42,610 nucleotides of DNA from CAYPCH01 sp964409165. Its GTDB lineage: Bacteria > Bacillota > Clostridia > Acetivibrionales > Acetivibrionaceae. Both the position numbers and the translations under genes were made by a program. The notes beneath the pieces are model-generated. The model worked only from the letters and a program-made list of their open reading frames with translations. It ran no database searches and was not told the origin of the DNA. The DNA is taken from positions 1-42,610 of the forward strand of contig CAYPCH010000014.1 in the NCBI GenBank assembly GCA_964409165.1, in the 5' to 3' direction. Below, one piece after another: positions 8,881 to 17,322 of this stretch; positions within the stretch are counted from its first letter, which is position 1; every line of letters begins with the position of its first letter.

Positions 8881-9085
8881 TCCTTGGAAAGGTGAAATAT
8901 AACTTCTACTACAGTTTTCACTTAACGCTTATTTGAAAACAAATAGCGACGTGAAAAAAGTAGAAGTAAATTTCACTCATTCCTTGGAAAGGTGAAATAT
9001 AACTTCTACTACAGTTTTCACTTAACGCTTATTTGAAAACAAATAGCGACGTGAAAAAAGTAGAAGTAAATTTCACTCATTCCTT
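8881..9085 (+). repeat. Perfect 100-bp tandem repeat, two hairpin units
   Basis: Bases 8881-8980 and 8981-9080 are identical, followed by five bases of a third start. Each unit holds one long hairpin (8892-8976 and 8992-9076): GTGAAAT/ATTTCAC, ACTTCTACT/AGTAGAAGT, TTTTCAC/GTGAAAA, CGCT/AGCG and ATTTG/CAAAT, about 32 pairs around an AAAA loop. Part of the unit (TTTTCACTTAACGCTTATTT) recurs inverted at 13537-13559. No open frame or T-run is attached. Confidence 0.92.
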
Positions 9086-9280
9086 AATACATCATCACGA
9101 AAATTAGATTTTTCAATTTAGAATCATTTTTGTGATTAATATAATTTATGCGCAAACAGGTATAAAAAACCATATAATATTATGAATGTCAGGTAATGCC
9201 CTATAATTTGCAGCATAGTTTACACTCTTATTATTACAAACTTATACATAATATTTATAAATAGAAAAGGAGCAACGAAT

Positions 9281-9766
9281 ATGGAACAAATGAACAGTTT
9301 TAACCTGGATCATGATGTAGCAAGGATAGACTCAGTTTTTCAGATGGAAATGCTGAATGTAAAAGATATCGGAGATTATGTGCATGAGTTTTTGCTTCCC
9401 AATCTGCAAAACAGCTACAAGCATGCAAAGAAGTACCTTCCCAATACTTCAAGACGAAATATTTATTGCATAAAAAAACACTTAGCAGATCTTGTGGACG
9501 ATCAGCAATTTGTAAAAATATCCAACGGCGAAGATTTGGGTTCAGAGTTTTTCACTAAGTATGAAGCTCTGTTTTTGGCTATGGAAAGCTTAAACCTTAT
9601 TTATTCGTTTTGCATAATTATGAGGTCAAAGCTTACCAAGTCGGGTCTGTACTACTCAAAGGCTATTGCACCTATAAACAATATAATAAAGCTTATTCCG
9701 CCGATACAAAGAGAAGTAAGGAATTCAATGGAACTCGACCAAAGCACAAGACACTATAATATCTAA
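9281..9766 (+). CDS. Hypothetical protein, 161 residues
   Basis: I do not recognise this protein. It is probably soluble and mostly alpha-helical, with no signal peptide, no clear membrane segment and no known catalytic motif. Charged helical stretches include HEFLLPNLQNSYKHAKKYLP (about 37-56) and a more hydrophobic stretch around 95-115 (ALFLAMESLNLIYSFCIIM). The gene is convincing: AAAAGGAG lies about eight bases before the ATG, and it fills a strand-consistent slot ending 22 bases before the convergent exporter gene. It stands alone, facing the divergent topoisomerase operon across a repeat-rich gap. No function can be assigned from the context. Confidence 0.72.
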   Translation: MEQMNSFNLDHDVARIDSVFQMEMLNVKDIGDYVHEFLLPNLQNSYKHAKKYLPNTSRRNIYCIKKHLADLVDDQQFVKISNGEDLGSEFFTKYEALFLAMESLNLIYSFCIIMRSKLTKSGLYYSKAIAPINNIIKLIPPIQREVRNSMELDQSTRHYNI

Positions 9767-9788
9767 CGTAGCCTTTAGGGTATAATGC

Positions 9789-10202
9789 TTATTGTTTTTT
9801 AAACATACGAAAAACAGCAGATGTAAGGAGTATGCCGAACGCTATTGCTGTTGCACTTGTAATTGTTTCAATGCCCCTGTTTGCTGCCTCCGACAAATTG
9901 CTGCCAGCTATATATTGAATAGTGTTATACGCAGCTATACCAGGTACCAGAGGGAATATGCCCGTTATGGAAAATACTGTTGCCGGAGCTTTGCGTACCC
10001 TTGCAAGAATCTCACTGTAGAGACCAACTGCAACAGCTCCTAAAAAAGATGAAAAAATCATATCTGATGAAACATTATAAACTCTGCTGTAAACAAACCA
10101 GCCAAGAGTGCCTGACAATCCAACCCATATCAGATTTCTTTTTTCTACATTATATAGTATACCCGGACAAATACTTGCTATAAAAGCGAACATTATTTCC
10201 AC
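9789..10202 (-). CDS. Threonine/serine exporter, ThrE_2-type small subunit
   Basis: 137-residue membrane protein of the ThrE_2 (DUF3815) type, with about four or five hydrophobic segments that cover nearly its whole length. This half normally works with a ThrE_1 (DUF1212) protein as a two-part exporter of threonine and serine; in Corynebacterium the two halves are fused. The partner is the gene just upstream on the same strand (10334-11101). I use the GTG start at 10202 because GAGGTG is spaced seven bases before it; ATG at codon 4 is the alternative. Conserved features include the PLVPGIAAYNTIQY stretch (about 84-97). It is convergent with the gene ending at 9766. Confidence 0.88.
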   Translation of the reverse strand: MEIMFAFIASICPGILYNVEKRNLIWVGLSGTLGWFVYSRVYNVSSDMIFSSFLGAVAVGLYSEILARVRKAPATVFSITGIFPLVPGIAAYNTIQYIAGSNLSEAANRGIETITSATAIAFGILLTSAVFRMFKKQ

Positions 10203-10333
10203 TACTTTTCACCTCAAATTCTTTTGCCTGAATGTTCAACACTACACAAGCAGCAAAGTGACCGCTAATCCATCAGGAAACCTGATGCTTTTAAGTGTCC
10301 CCATCTTTTGGTATGATCAATATCTGTCATAAT

Positions 10334-11101
10334 CTAAAAAGCAATACAGCGTAATCCCACTGATAATGTAATTGCAACACCTGTACCAACTGCAACCGCT
10401 ATAAATATTGCTTCCGCAAACCTGAACTGGCTTGAAACTATGTCTCCGTATAGGGCATCTTTTAAAGCATTGGTTATCGCAACTCCGGGAAGTAAAATGA
10501 TTATGGACGCAATGATTATTTTGTATATATCAAGAAAAGGGAATACCTGTTTTATTAAAAGACTTACCCCCGCCGCAACAATTCCTGATGCAAAATAATC
10601 AAAAAAGTGGAATACTCCTGCATGAGAAAGCTTCTCTTTTGAAATAAAAATAAGCATGCTAATAAAAAAAGAAGCTATCGAATCATATATACTTCCTTTA
10701 AAAAGAAGGGAAAAAGCAAATGCTGTTGCGCCTGCTGCAATAAGCCCTGCTGTGAATCCGGAACCTTTTTCATTCTGTATTTGACTTAAAATATTTACTG
10801 CGTCGTTATATAAAATTGTTTTCTTTTGCAGGTCTCTCGAAAACGAATTTATCATTTCTATCCTTTTAAGATTAACACTTCTTTCCTTTATCCGCCTAAT
10901 AAAAGAAACGGGTTCCCCGTCGCTGCCTATTACTGTAATAAATATCCCTGTAGGAAGTGCAAACACTTCTGCTTTTACATTATAGCTATTTGATATTCTA
11001 TGTACAGTATCTTCAACCCTATAAATCTCTGCACCGCTTTTTAGCAGAATTTCGCCTGCTTTAAGAGCAACATCCATAACTTCATTTGTTTTCATTTTCA
11101 T
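10334..11101 (-). CDS. Threonine/serine exporter, ThrE_1-type large subunit
   Basis: 255-residue protein with the DUF1212/ThrE layout: a soluble N-terminal half (about 1-110) holding the family signature LLKSGAEIYRVEDTV (about 19-33) and LPTGIFITV, followed by about five membrane segments (about 118-255) including IILLPGVAITNALKD. The family exports threonine and serine by proton motive force. AGGAG lies six bases before the ATG at 11101; a second ATG at codon 3 is possible. It is first in a two-gene unit with the ThrE_2 subunit 131 bases downstream. A copy of the dispersed palindrome lies just upstream (11137-11173). Confidence 0.9.
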   Translation of the reverse strand: MKMKTNEVMDVALKAGEILLKSGAEIYRVEDTVHRISNSYNVKAEVFALPTGIFITVIGSDGEPVSFIRRIKERSVNLKRIEMINSFSRDLQKKTILYNDAVNILSQIQNEKGSGFTAGLIAAGATAFAFSLLFKGSIYDSIASFFISMLIFISKEKLSHAGVFHFFDYFASGIVAAGVSLLIKQVFPFLDIYKIIIASIIILLPGVAITNALKDALYGDIVSSQFRFAEAIFIAVAVGTGVAITLSVGLRCIAF

Positions 11102-11410
11102 GTCCGTCTCCTGTTTTCATATCCGTCTGTGCTCATATTGAATGCAATAAATATTTTACATCGCACTTCAATTTATATATATTTCAACATACAAAATAAG
11201 ATTTGTCAAAACATCTGTTGCATGTCAAAAAAAGCCTTCTAAATTATAACCCAATGCTATTTGAGCCTTTTTCTTTTGTGAAATTCGCATACAACTATGT
11301 ACTATAGATTTAAAATTATGATTAAAAGTCATTATTGGAATTAATGACATAAAATACACGACATAAAATCATGACTATCTTTTAAAAATATTACATGAGG
11401 TGATATATAA
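11102..11410. other. Divergent intergenic region
   Basis: A 309-base gap between the exporter (minus) and the LysM-CAP gene (plus). It holds palindrome copy 2 near the exporter start and, close to the CAP gene, two direct copies of GACATAAAAT (about 11346 and 11360). I see no gene or RNA here. Confidence 0.6.
11137..11173 (+). repeat. Dispersed palindrome, copy 2
   Basis: ATTGAATGCAAT, an 11-base loop, then ATCGCACTTCAAT; same orientation as the copy at 8847. One arm has a G-to-A change compared with the others. Confidence 0.78.
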
Positions 11411-12022
11411 ATGAAGAAAAAAATTCTATTAGCATTTTTGTCAGTATTGATGTTTACAGCACCAGTATTTGCACAGTCCCAGGTATATACCATAAAATCA
11501 GGCGATACCATGTGGAAAATAGCAGTAAAACATCAAGTGGGCACAAGCGAACTTATTTCGGCAAACCCACAAATTAAAAACCCTGCATTGATTTATCCCG
11601 GACAAAGAATAAACATTCCCAGTATTGATGATGTCAAATCACAGGAGAATGAAGTTATTAGGCTTGTAAACGTGGAGAGATCAAAAAGAGGCCTTCAGTT
11701 GCTAAAAGCCAACTGGCAATTGTCAAGAGTTGCAAGGTACAAATCTCAGGATATGATAAACAAAGGGTATTTTTCCCATACTTCTCCTACTTATGGTTCA
11801 CCCTTTAAAATGATGGAGTCTTTTGGTATAAGGTTTTCTGCAGCAGGAGAAAATATTGCAATGGGACAGAGAAGTCCAGCAGATGTTATGAATGCCTGGA
11901 TGAACTCACCAGGTCATAGAAACAATATCTTAAGTCCTTCATTTTCTGAAATTGGTGTAGGCTTTGCTAAAGGAAGCAATGGAAGGCTTTATTGGACACA
12001 AATGTTCATTAAACCGCTTTAA
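11411..12022 (+). CDS. Secreted LysM + CAP (SCP/YkwD-like) protein
   Basis: 203-residue exported protein. A signal peptide (1-21, ending PVFAQS) is followed by one LysM domain (about 25-70, YTIKSGDTMWKIAVKH to PGQRINIP), which binds peptidoglycan, and a CAP domain (about 80-203). The CAP pocket residues are visible: His in YFSHTSP, Glu in AGENIAMG, Glu in SEIGVGF and His in SPGHRNNIL. YkwD/SafA-like proteins of this design are common in spore-formers, on the cell wall or spore coat, but the activity of bacterial CAP domains is not settled. GAGGTG lies about nine bases before the ATG. A strong terminator follows directly. Confidence 0.92.
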   Translation: MKKKILLAFLSVLMFTAPVFAQSQVYTIKSGDTMWKIAVKHQVGTSELISANPQIKNPALIYPGQRINIPSIDDVKSQENEVIRLVNVERSKRGLQLLKANWQLSRVARYKSQDMINKGYFSHTSPTYGSPFKMMESFGIRFSAAGENIAMGQRSPADVMNAWMNSPGHRNNILSPSFSEIGVGFAKGSNGRLYWTQMFIKPL

Positions 12023-12034
12023 CAGGGAAAGTTA

Positions 12035-12076
12035 AAAGATGGCTCTCATCCCTCCGGGATCAAAGCCATCTTTTTT
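12035..12076. terminator. Bidirectional terminator between CAP and L,D-transpeptidase genes
   Basis: Stem AAGATGGCT...ATCCC / GGGAT...AGCCATCTT followed by TTTTTT, with an A-rich left arm. It sits between two convergent genes and probably serves both. Confidence 0.88.
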
Positions 12077-12121
12077 ACATATTGCAAAGCAAAATCCTTC
12101 TGTTTTAAAAATCTGTTGCTT

Positions 12122-13471
12122 TTATTCAATTATTATTACAGCACTTTTTCCTACCTCAGTCCAATCATAGAGAAACTTTGCATGGCTTGTATAGTTCCTG
12201 ACACACTTATGGGACAAGGGTACAGTACCTATTGTATGCAGGTACTCCTGCATGCCCGGGTCAATTCTCTTACCGTCCTTATGGATAAATCCGACAGGAA
12301 CGCCGTGAATATATGCTCCGCCGTTAAATCTTATTCCATAAGGGGCATACCCTGAAATGGCTTTTGTAACATCATCAAGATACAAAAACCTGTTTACCTT
12401 TTCAATTACCATATAATTTCCCAAGTCGGTGGGCAGTTTGAAAGCTGCCTTCGCTCCGGTTGTCGCATAAGTATACGATATCAGATTCCATTTTTCATCG
12501 ATATACTCAAAAACCCCTTCGTTTTGGTTTCTTCTATCAACCACAACAACCTTTGTCAGTTTTTCCACCGACTCTCTGAATGAGACATATTTTTTCTGTA
12601 CGTAGTACTCTCCTTCAAAGTTTAAAGTCCTCACTTTATAAAAACTATCAGTTTCATCAAGCACCGATACAAGAGTACCGTCCGAAATATATCTGAAACC
12701 TGAATTGAGCTTTGCTTCATAATATGCGGGTGCTGACTGATATCTCATTGTACCGAAATCATCCTGAGTTCTTCCTTTGTGAAGAGGAGCCACTCCAACT
12801 CTGTTCTGGTAATTTGAAATATATGCCGTTGAATTACTATCAATCTCGTCCTTTAAACTGTTAATTCCTTCAACCATTTTTCTGAATTGAAAGGTTCTCG
12901 GTTCTGCAAGTTTTGCAAATATATAACCTGTTTGTACCGTATCACCCTTCTTAAATGTGACCTTATACCAACTGTCACTTTTATACTGGTTTAAATATTC
13001 ACCTTTTACCTCCGAAATTAAATTTATCTTCTCAAAATTATGAGCCTTTCCTATAATTTCGGCAGTCGTTGCAGGCTTTTCCCTTATATTTAGCGTAGTA
13101 CTTAGTATCAATAAGTAATCCGTCGGAACATCATATTTGTCATATTTTATATTCTTTGCTATGGATTCAGGAATTTTTGATTCAAAAACAACCAACACAT
13201 CATCATCATCTTCTTCTTCGTGTTTCTCATCTCCACTTCCATCTTCCTCTGTCAGATCCTGCGGATTTATCTCTATATCCGATTCATTGTTTAATGGTTC
13301 ATTTCCAACATTTGTACCGGGCATTTCAATTTTTTCATGTTCTGGCTCAACACCATAAACATTATCATAAACATTGTCGACCACACTTGGTTCCATATTG
13401 GAAAGTCTTTCTTCACAAGACGTCAAAAGGAGTAAGGTTGTAAAAAATATTATTATCATTATCTTCTTCAT
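12122..13471 (-). CDS. L,D-transpeptidase-like (YkuD) lipoprotein with SH3-like domain
   Basis: 449-residue exported protein. A lipobox LLLTSC (Cys19) marks it as a membrane-anchored lipoprotein. An acidic, disordered linker (about 30-95) leads to a bacterial SH3-like region (about 118-190, with LNIREKPATTAEIIGKA), then a C-terminal YkuD domain (about 305-449). Catalytic candidates are the His in AYIHGVP and Ser420-His421-Lys-Cys423 in PLSHKCVRNY, fitting the usual [ST]HGC motif except Lys in place of Gly. Such enzymes make 3-3 cross-links or attach proteins to peptidoglycan. The Lys substitution leaves the activity to be confirmed. AAAGGGGG is placed well before the ATG. Confidence 0.87.
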   Translation of the reverse strand: MKKIMIIIFFTTLLLLTSCEERLSNMEPSVVDNVYDNVYGVEPEHEKIEMPGTNVGNEPLNNESDIEINPQDLTEEDGSGDEKHEEEDDDDVLVVFESKIPESIAKNIKYDKYDVPTDYLLILSTTLNIREKPATTAEIIGKAHNFEKINLISEVKGEYLNQYKSDSWYKVTFKKGDTVQTGYIFAKLAEPRTFQFRKMVEGINSLKDEIDSNSTAYISNYQNRVGVAPLHKGRTQDDFGTMRYQSAPAYYEAKLNSGFRYISDGTLVSVLDETDSFYKVRTLNFEGEYYVQKKYVSFRESVEKLTKVVVVDRRNQNEGVFEYIDEKWNLISYTYATTGAKAAFKLPTDLGNYMVIEKVNRFLYLDDVTKAISGYAPYGIRFNGGAYIHGVPVGFIHKDGKRIDPGMQEYLHTIGTVPLSHKCVRNYTSHAKFLYDWTEVGKSAVIIIE

Positions 13472-13536
13472 AGTAGGAACCCCCTTTCTAACATTAATAC
13501 CCCCGTAGTTTGCAACGAAATCACCAAATCCTTGGA

Positions 13537-13606
13537 TTCAAATAAGCGTTAAGTGAAAATTATAAAGAAAATTGAAGTGCGATACAAAATCTTTATCGCA
13601 TTCAAT
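13537..13606 (-). repeat. Dispersed palindrome, copy 3, with module of the tandem unit
   Basis: On the minus strand this reads palindrome (13606-13571), then a 23-base module (13559-13537) identical to the middle of the 100-bp hairpin unit, in the same order as at 8847-8927. The intervening sequence that forms one hairpin arm at 8.9 kb is missing here. Confidence 0.78.
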
Positions 13607-13878
13607 ATAGTCTATTTATTTCTCTTTATGTTTGTTTCTCTTTATTTGACGTAAACTTGCAAAAAAATGTTCCGCTCCGGTAAGTATTAGGGATTTAGGC
13701 AGAATAAGAGAGTTATGCAAGAGTTGTTTTTTACCACTTCTTGTACAGAAATAACATATGCTATATTATTAATCGGCATTTTCACCATATAATATAACTT
13801 TAAAGTACCAATTGCTAAGTGGATTGTTAATTCCATGTTAAATTTCTTTTTTAGGTTGTCCTTTTTATTGTATACGTG

Positions 13879-13925
13879 TTAAAATTAATATGGTTTTTAA
13901 CATAAATTTAATAATCATGTTAAGC
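13879..13925 (+). promoter_or_regulatory. Phased TTAA direct repeats upstream of Na/Pi cotransporter
   Basis: TTAATA (13885), TTAACA (13897), TTAATA (13908) and TTAAGC (13920) are spaced 11-12 bases apart. This resembles the direct-repeat Pho boxes bound by PhoP in Bacillus, which would fit a phosphate transporter. The DNA is very AT-rich, so chance is possible, and the array lies close to the start codon. Confidence 0.3.
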
Positions 13926-13957
13926 CTTTTATTTTTTTAAAGGGGGTAGATTTATTA

Positions 13958-15658
13958 ATGTCAGAGTTATCTGAAATATTGTTTGGTCTATTCGGCGGTC
14001 TCGCAGTGTTTATATACGGTATGAACTTAATGGGCGATGGACTTCAAAAAGCAGCGGGAGAACGCATGAGGCGTATACTGGAAATACTGACAAGTAATCC
14101 TCTCATGGCCGTACTTGTAGGGGCTCTTGTAACCTCACTTCTTCAAAGCAGTAGTGCTACAACAGTTATGGTGGTTGGTTTTGTCAGTGCAAGGCTAATG
14201 ACCCTTCCTCAGGCAATAGGTGTTATTATGGGAGCTAATATAGGGACAACCATGACCGCACAGTTAATTGCATTTAACCTTGGTGATTATGCCTATCTAA
14301 TAACAGCTGTAGGTTTCATTTTTTATTTCTTTTTCAGTAAAAAAATTATTAAATATCTTGGACAAACTGTTTTTGCTTTTGGTCTTTTATTTATCGGTTT
14401 AGAGACAATGAGCAGCGTAATGACTCCTCTTGCTCAAAGTCCCGTATTTGAGAATATGATATACCAGCTAAAGGACTACCCTGTCTTAGGACTTGTTACA
14501 GGTGCCCTTATGACCTTGGTGGTTCAAAGTAGCAGTGCGACAATTGCCGTTCTTCAAAATATATCCGCACAGCCCAATCCAGATGGAGGAGCTATAATAA
14601 ACCTTACCACTGCTCTTCCTATATTGTTCGGGTGCAATATAGGAACTACTATAACAGCTATACTCGCAGCCATTGGAGCAAGCGTAAATGCAAAAAGGAC
14701 TGCTGCCGCACACTCAATATTCAATATATTTGGCTCGATAGTCTTAATGTTTTTTATAAGCCCATTTGCTTCATTAGTTTCAATGATTTCACCTAAGGGT
14801 CCTGAAGTTGAAATTATCAGAAGGCAGATTGCAAATGCGCATACTTCATTTAATATTATAAATACAATACTCTGGATACCCTTCATCTTTGTACTGGCAA
14901 AAATGGTTACATTCCTTGTGAGAGGTAAGGAGGATACGCTTGAAAACAGAGTATTATACCTTGACCATAAAATTCTTGGCAATCCCACTATAGCAATGGA
15001 TCTTGCTACAAAGGAACTGACCAGAATGGCTACATTGGCTCAGCAAATGATGGAGAATGCCAAGGATGCATTTGTTAATGAAGATATGACATGCGCAAAA
15101 AGAGTATCTGAACTAGAAGACGTGGTGGATATGCTCCAGACTGAAATAGTAAAATATCTTTCTACCATGCTGTCCAAGGCTACACTTACAGAGCGCCAGT
15201 CAATAAGGTTGGCAGAACTTATGCATGTGACAGGCGATATTGAACGCATGGGCGACCACTGCAAAAACATTTCCAAGTTTGCCATTCAGAAGAAGGATGA
15301 AAAACTCCCCTTCTCCCAAGAAGCAATTACAGATATATCAAATGCATTTAACATGCTTAACCAGATGGTTGATGATACAATAACGTCTTTAAGTACTGAC
15401 AACACTTCCCTCGCAAAGAAAGTTCTATCGGAAGAATATGAAATAGATAATGTTGAAGAACAACTTCGTTCAAGGCATATTGAAAGATTAAATAACGGAC
15501 TTTGCAATCCTACATCGACAATCATTTTTATTGAACTTATACATAATCTTGAAAGAATAGGCGATCACTGTAACAATATTGCCGAAGCAGTACTTCATGA
15601 CCTTGAAAACATTCCCAAACACAGTGAGCAGCAAATGAAACCACAAGAAAACACATAA
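13958..15658 (+). CDS. Na+/phosphate cotransporter, NptA/YjbB-like with PhoU-like tail
   Basis: 566-residue membrane protein. The transporter part (about 1-320) contains the two inverted Na_Pi_cotrans repeats with the signature QSSSAT in both (LLQSSSATTVMV near 67 and VVQSSSATIAVL near 188) and about eight membrane segments. The C-terminal part (about 340-550) is a helical PhoU-like domain with paired motifs MHVTGDIERMGDHCKNI and LIHNLERIGDHCNNI, the E-x-x-x-D metal-binding pattern of PhoU. Family members move phosphate with sodium, and the fused PhoU-like tail may sense it. AGGGGG is well placed before the ATG at 13958. A terminator follows. Confidence 0.92.
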   Translation: MSELSEILFGLFGGLAVFIYGMNLMGDGLQKAAGERMRRILEILTSNPLMAVLVGALVTSLLQSSSATTVMVVGFVSARLMTLPQAIGVIMGANIGTTMTAQLIAFNLGDYAYLITAVGFIFYFFFSKKIIKYLGQTVFAFGLLFIGLETMSSVMTPLAQSPVFENMIYQLKDYPVLGLVTGALMTLVVQSSSATIAVLQNISAQPNPDGGAIINLTTALPILFGCNIGTTITAILAAIGASVNAKRTAAAHSIFNIFGSIVLMFFISPFASLVSMISPKGPEVEIIRRQIANAHTSFNIINTILWIPFIFVLAKMVTFLVRGKEDTLENRVLYLDHKILGNPTIAMDLATKELTRMATLAQQMMENAKDAFVNEDMTCAKRVSELEDVVDMLQTEIVKYLSTMLSKATLTERQSIRLAELMHVTGDIERMGDHCKNISKFAIQKKDEKLPFSQEAITDISNAFNMLNQMVDDTITSLSTDNTSLAKKVLSEEYEIDNVEEQLRSRHIERLNNGLCNPTSTIIFIELIHNLERIGDHCNNIAEAVLHDLENIPKHSEQQMKPQENT

Positions 15659-15673
15659 TTTTGAAATAAAATA

Positions 15674-15700
15674 GGAGTACCTATCGAGGGTACTCTGTTT
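15674..15700 (+). terminator. Terminator of Na/Pi cotransporter gene
   Basis: GGAGTACC, a six-base loop, GGGTACTC, then TGTTTTAC, starting 15 bases after the stop. The following CTTCTTTCATTTCGCTCCAAG matches sequence found after other terminators in this window, apart from spacing. Confidence 0.75.
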
Positions 15701-15749
15701 TACTTCTTTCATTTCGCTCCAAGGGATCTAATAAGAAATATATTAAAGC

Positions 15750-15788
15750 AAAAAAATTGAGTATCCATTGGGGACACTCAATTTTTTT
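15750..15788. terminator. Bidirectional terminator, 3' end of tandem kinase operon
   Basis: AAAAAAATTGAGTATCC / GGGACACTCAATTTTTTT with a four-base loop, 26 bases beyond the stop of the kinase gene at 15814. It can act on either strand and is followed by TTTGCCTTCTT..., part of the terminator-linked repeat. Confidence 0.9.
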
Positions 15789-15813
15789 GCCTTCTTCTGT
15801 TTCAGGAGTTGTA

Positions 15814-17310
15814 TTAATTCAACGGAACAGAAATATAAAATATTGTACCCCTTCCTTCCTCCGATTCAAACCACATATCCCCACCGAACTGACCCTTTAT
15901 GGATGAGTACGACATAAAAAGCCCCAATCCAGTCCCGTTTTTTCCTTTTGTCGTTACCATTTCATTAAAAAGCTTCTCTTGTATGTGTTTAGGTATACCT
16001 CTTCCATAATCCCGTATTTTCAGCACCAATCTGTCAGCATCTTTGTTTACAACAAAATCAATACCCAAAGTTTTTCTGTTATTCGTACTGTACGACTGAA
16101 TTGCGTTTATAATCAGATTATCTATAATCTGAACCATGCTGCCCATATTCCCGCTTATTTTCAATTCAGCAACATCCGGATTCATCTTAATGTTCAGACT
16201 GCAATTATTGGATTTCAACGGATATTCCATAAGCACCCAAACTGTTTTAACCAGTTCGTCTACAGTAAAAATAGTGGTTTCATCTGCAGAAAAACTCGTC
16301 ACCTGACCTTTTATTGCACAAAGCATATCAGACATATAGGATATCTGTGGTGTTATCTGACTTATCCACTTTTCCATATCCTTTACAATTTCAAAATGAT
16401 CTTCCTGTGTTACATCGGAATCTTCAATAGAATTATCATATTCATCTGCAAGGTCTGTAACAGCGTCTACAGCTCCAGATATAGACATAATCGGCGTACG
16501 CAGATTATGAGCTACACCTCCAATCATCTGACCCAATGTCGCCAGTCGTTCTAACTGCACCAGCTTTTCCTGGGTTATTTGCAATTTTTCATTTGTGTCC
16601 TTCAGCTCTTCCATAAGATTTTTATATACGGTAAGATTTTTATTTGATGATATAGTATTATAGGTCATAAAAGATACCAGAACTGCATTCAGCAACATAA
16701 ACAACATGTGGTTTGTACTTTCTAAAACTCTGCCATAATACACTATCATATAAGCCAGCAGTAAAAAGGCCGCAGTAATACAGATAAAAATCCGCAACAT
16801 AGATAAGCGGCTCATATTGCTCGGAAATTTCTTTATAATCTTTTTATTCTTTATGATAATAACAAGCACAACCAAATAAACAATACTGGCAATCAGACCC
16901 AAAATATAAGCTGCCTTATTTTGTATCCGCATTATCTCATTAATAGGTACTTCTGTAATTATGTGCGCTGTTAGCAATCCCAAAATCTGAGTAGAGAGGA
17001 CTACTGTAATATTATAAAGTCCCATAGATAAAATCGACTGCTTTAAACCCATGCCGGTAAATCGCTTTAAAACCAATGTAATAATTATAAATGCAACCAT
17101 ATCATCAACAGGTACTTCACCTAAACCTGCTAATTTCAGCAACAACTCTACTGACAAAAATATTACTGCACATACTATTGCCAGTTTGAAACGTGAAAAC
17201 CTGCTCTGCACTTTTGTGGTATAAAGCATACTGCATATAACCGGTGCAAAGTACATCATAACTCCATCATAAAGCAGTGAAGACAAACTATAAAACACTA
17301 AGTCACTCAT
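15814..17310 (-). CDS. Membrane sensor histidine kinase (paralog 2)
   Basis: 498-residue kinase with about seven or eight membrane segments in its first 225 residues and no recognisable soluble sensor domain, suggesting that the ligand or signal is sensed in or near the membrane. A coiled-coil linker (about 230-258) leads to the H-box with His268 (GGVAHNLRTP), then the family-specific stretch EYDNSIEDSDVTQEDH, and a HATPase_c domain with DNLIINAIQSY, RDYGRGIP and GTGLGLFMSY. GAAGGGG precedes the ATG. It lies 12 bases after the paralog at 17323-18849, so the two are co-transcribed and probably arose by tandem duplication. No response regulator gene is adjacent. Confidence 0.92.
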   Translation of the reverse strand: MSDLVFYSLSSLLYDGVMMYFAPVICSMLYTTKVQSRFSRFKLAIVCAVIFLSVELLLKLAGLGEVPVDDMVAFIIITLVLKRFTGMGLKQSILSMGLYNITVVLSTQILGLLTAHIITEVPINEIMRIQNKAAYILGLIASIVYLVVLVIIIKNKKIIKKFPSNMSRLSMLRIFICITAAFLLLAYMIVYYGRVLESTNHMLFMLLNAVLVSFMTYNTISSNKNLTVYKNLMEELKDTNEKLQITQEKLVQLERLATLGQMIGGVAHNLRTPIMSISGAVDAVTDLADEYDNSIEDSDVTQEDHFEIVKDMEKWISQITPQISYMSDMLCAIKGQVTSFSADETTIFTVDELVKTVWVLMEYPLKSNNCSLNIKMNPDVAELKISGNMGSMVQIIDNLIINAIQSYSTNNRKTLGIDFVVNKDADRLVLKIRDYGRGIPKHIQEKLFNEMVTTKGKNGTGLGLFMSYSSIKGQFGGDMWFESEEGRGTIFYISVPLN

Positions 17311-17322
17311 GTGCTACCCCTT

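Larger units (their letters stand above)
8603..9280. other. Divergent intergenic region rich in palindromes
   Basis: A 678-base gap between the topoisomerase B start (minus) and the small gene at 9281 (plus). It contains an imperfect palindrome at about 8732-8772 (TCAACAA...CAATGTTAA / TTAACCATTGTTGA), one copy of a dispersed palindrome (8847-8880) and a 100-bp tandem hairpin repeat (8881-9085). I see no coding sequence with a ribosome site in it. Confidence 0.8.
13472..13957. other. Divergent intergenic region before the phosphate transporter
   Basis: A 486-base gap. It holds an inverted copy of the dispersed palindrome plus part of the 100-bp unit (13537-13606), and phased TTAA repeats next to the transporter (13879-13925). 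I see nothing else with a defined structure, and no coding frame with a ribosome site. Confidence 0.7.

Noticed and set aside
8881..9085. Tandem repeat considered as a CRISPR array
   Set aside because: Units are directly adjacent with no distinct spacers, and no cas genes are near.
8603..9280. Hairpin repeats considered as a retron or group II intron relic
   Set aside because: No reverse transcriptase gene in the window and no domain V-like sequence.
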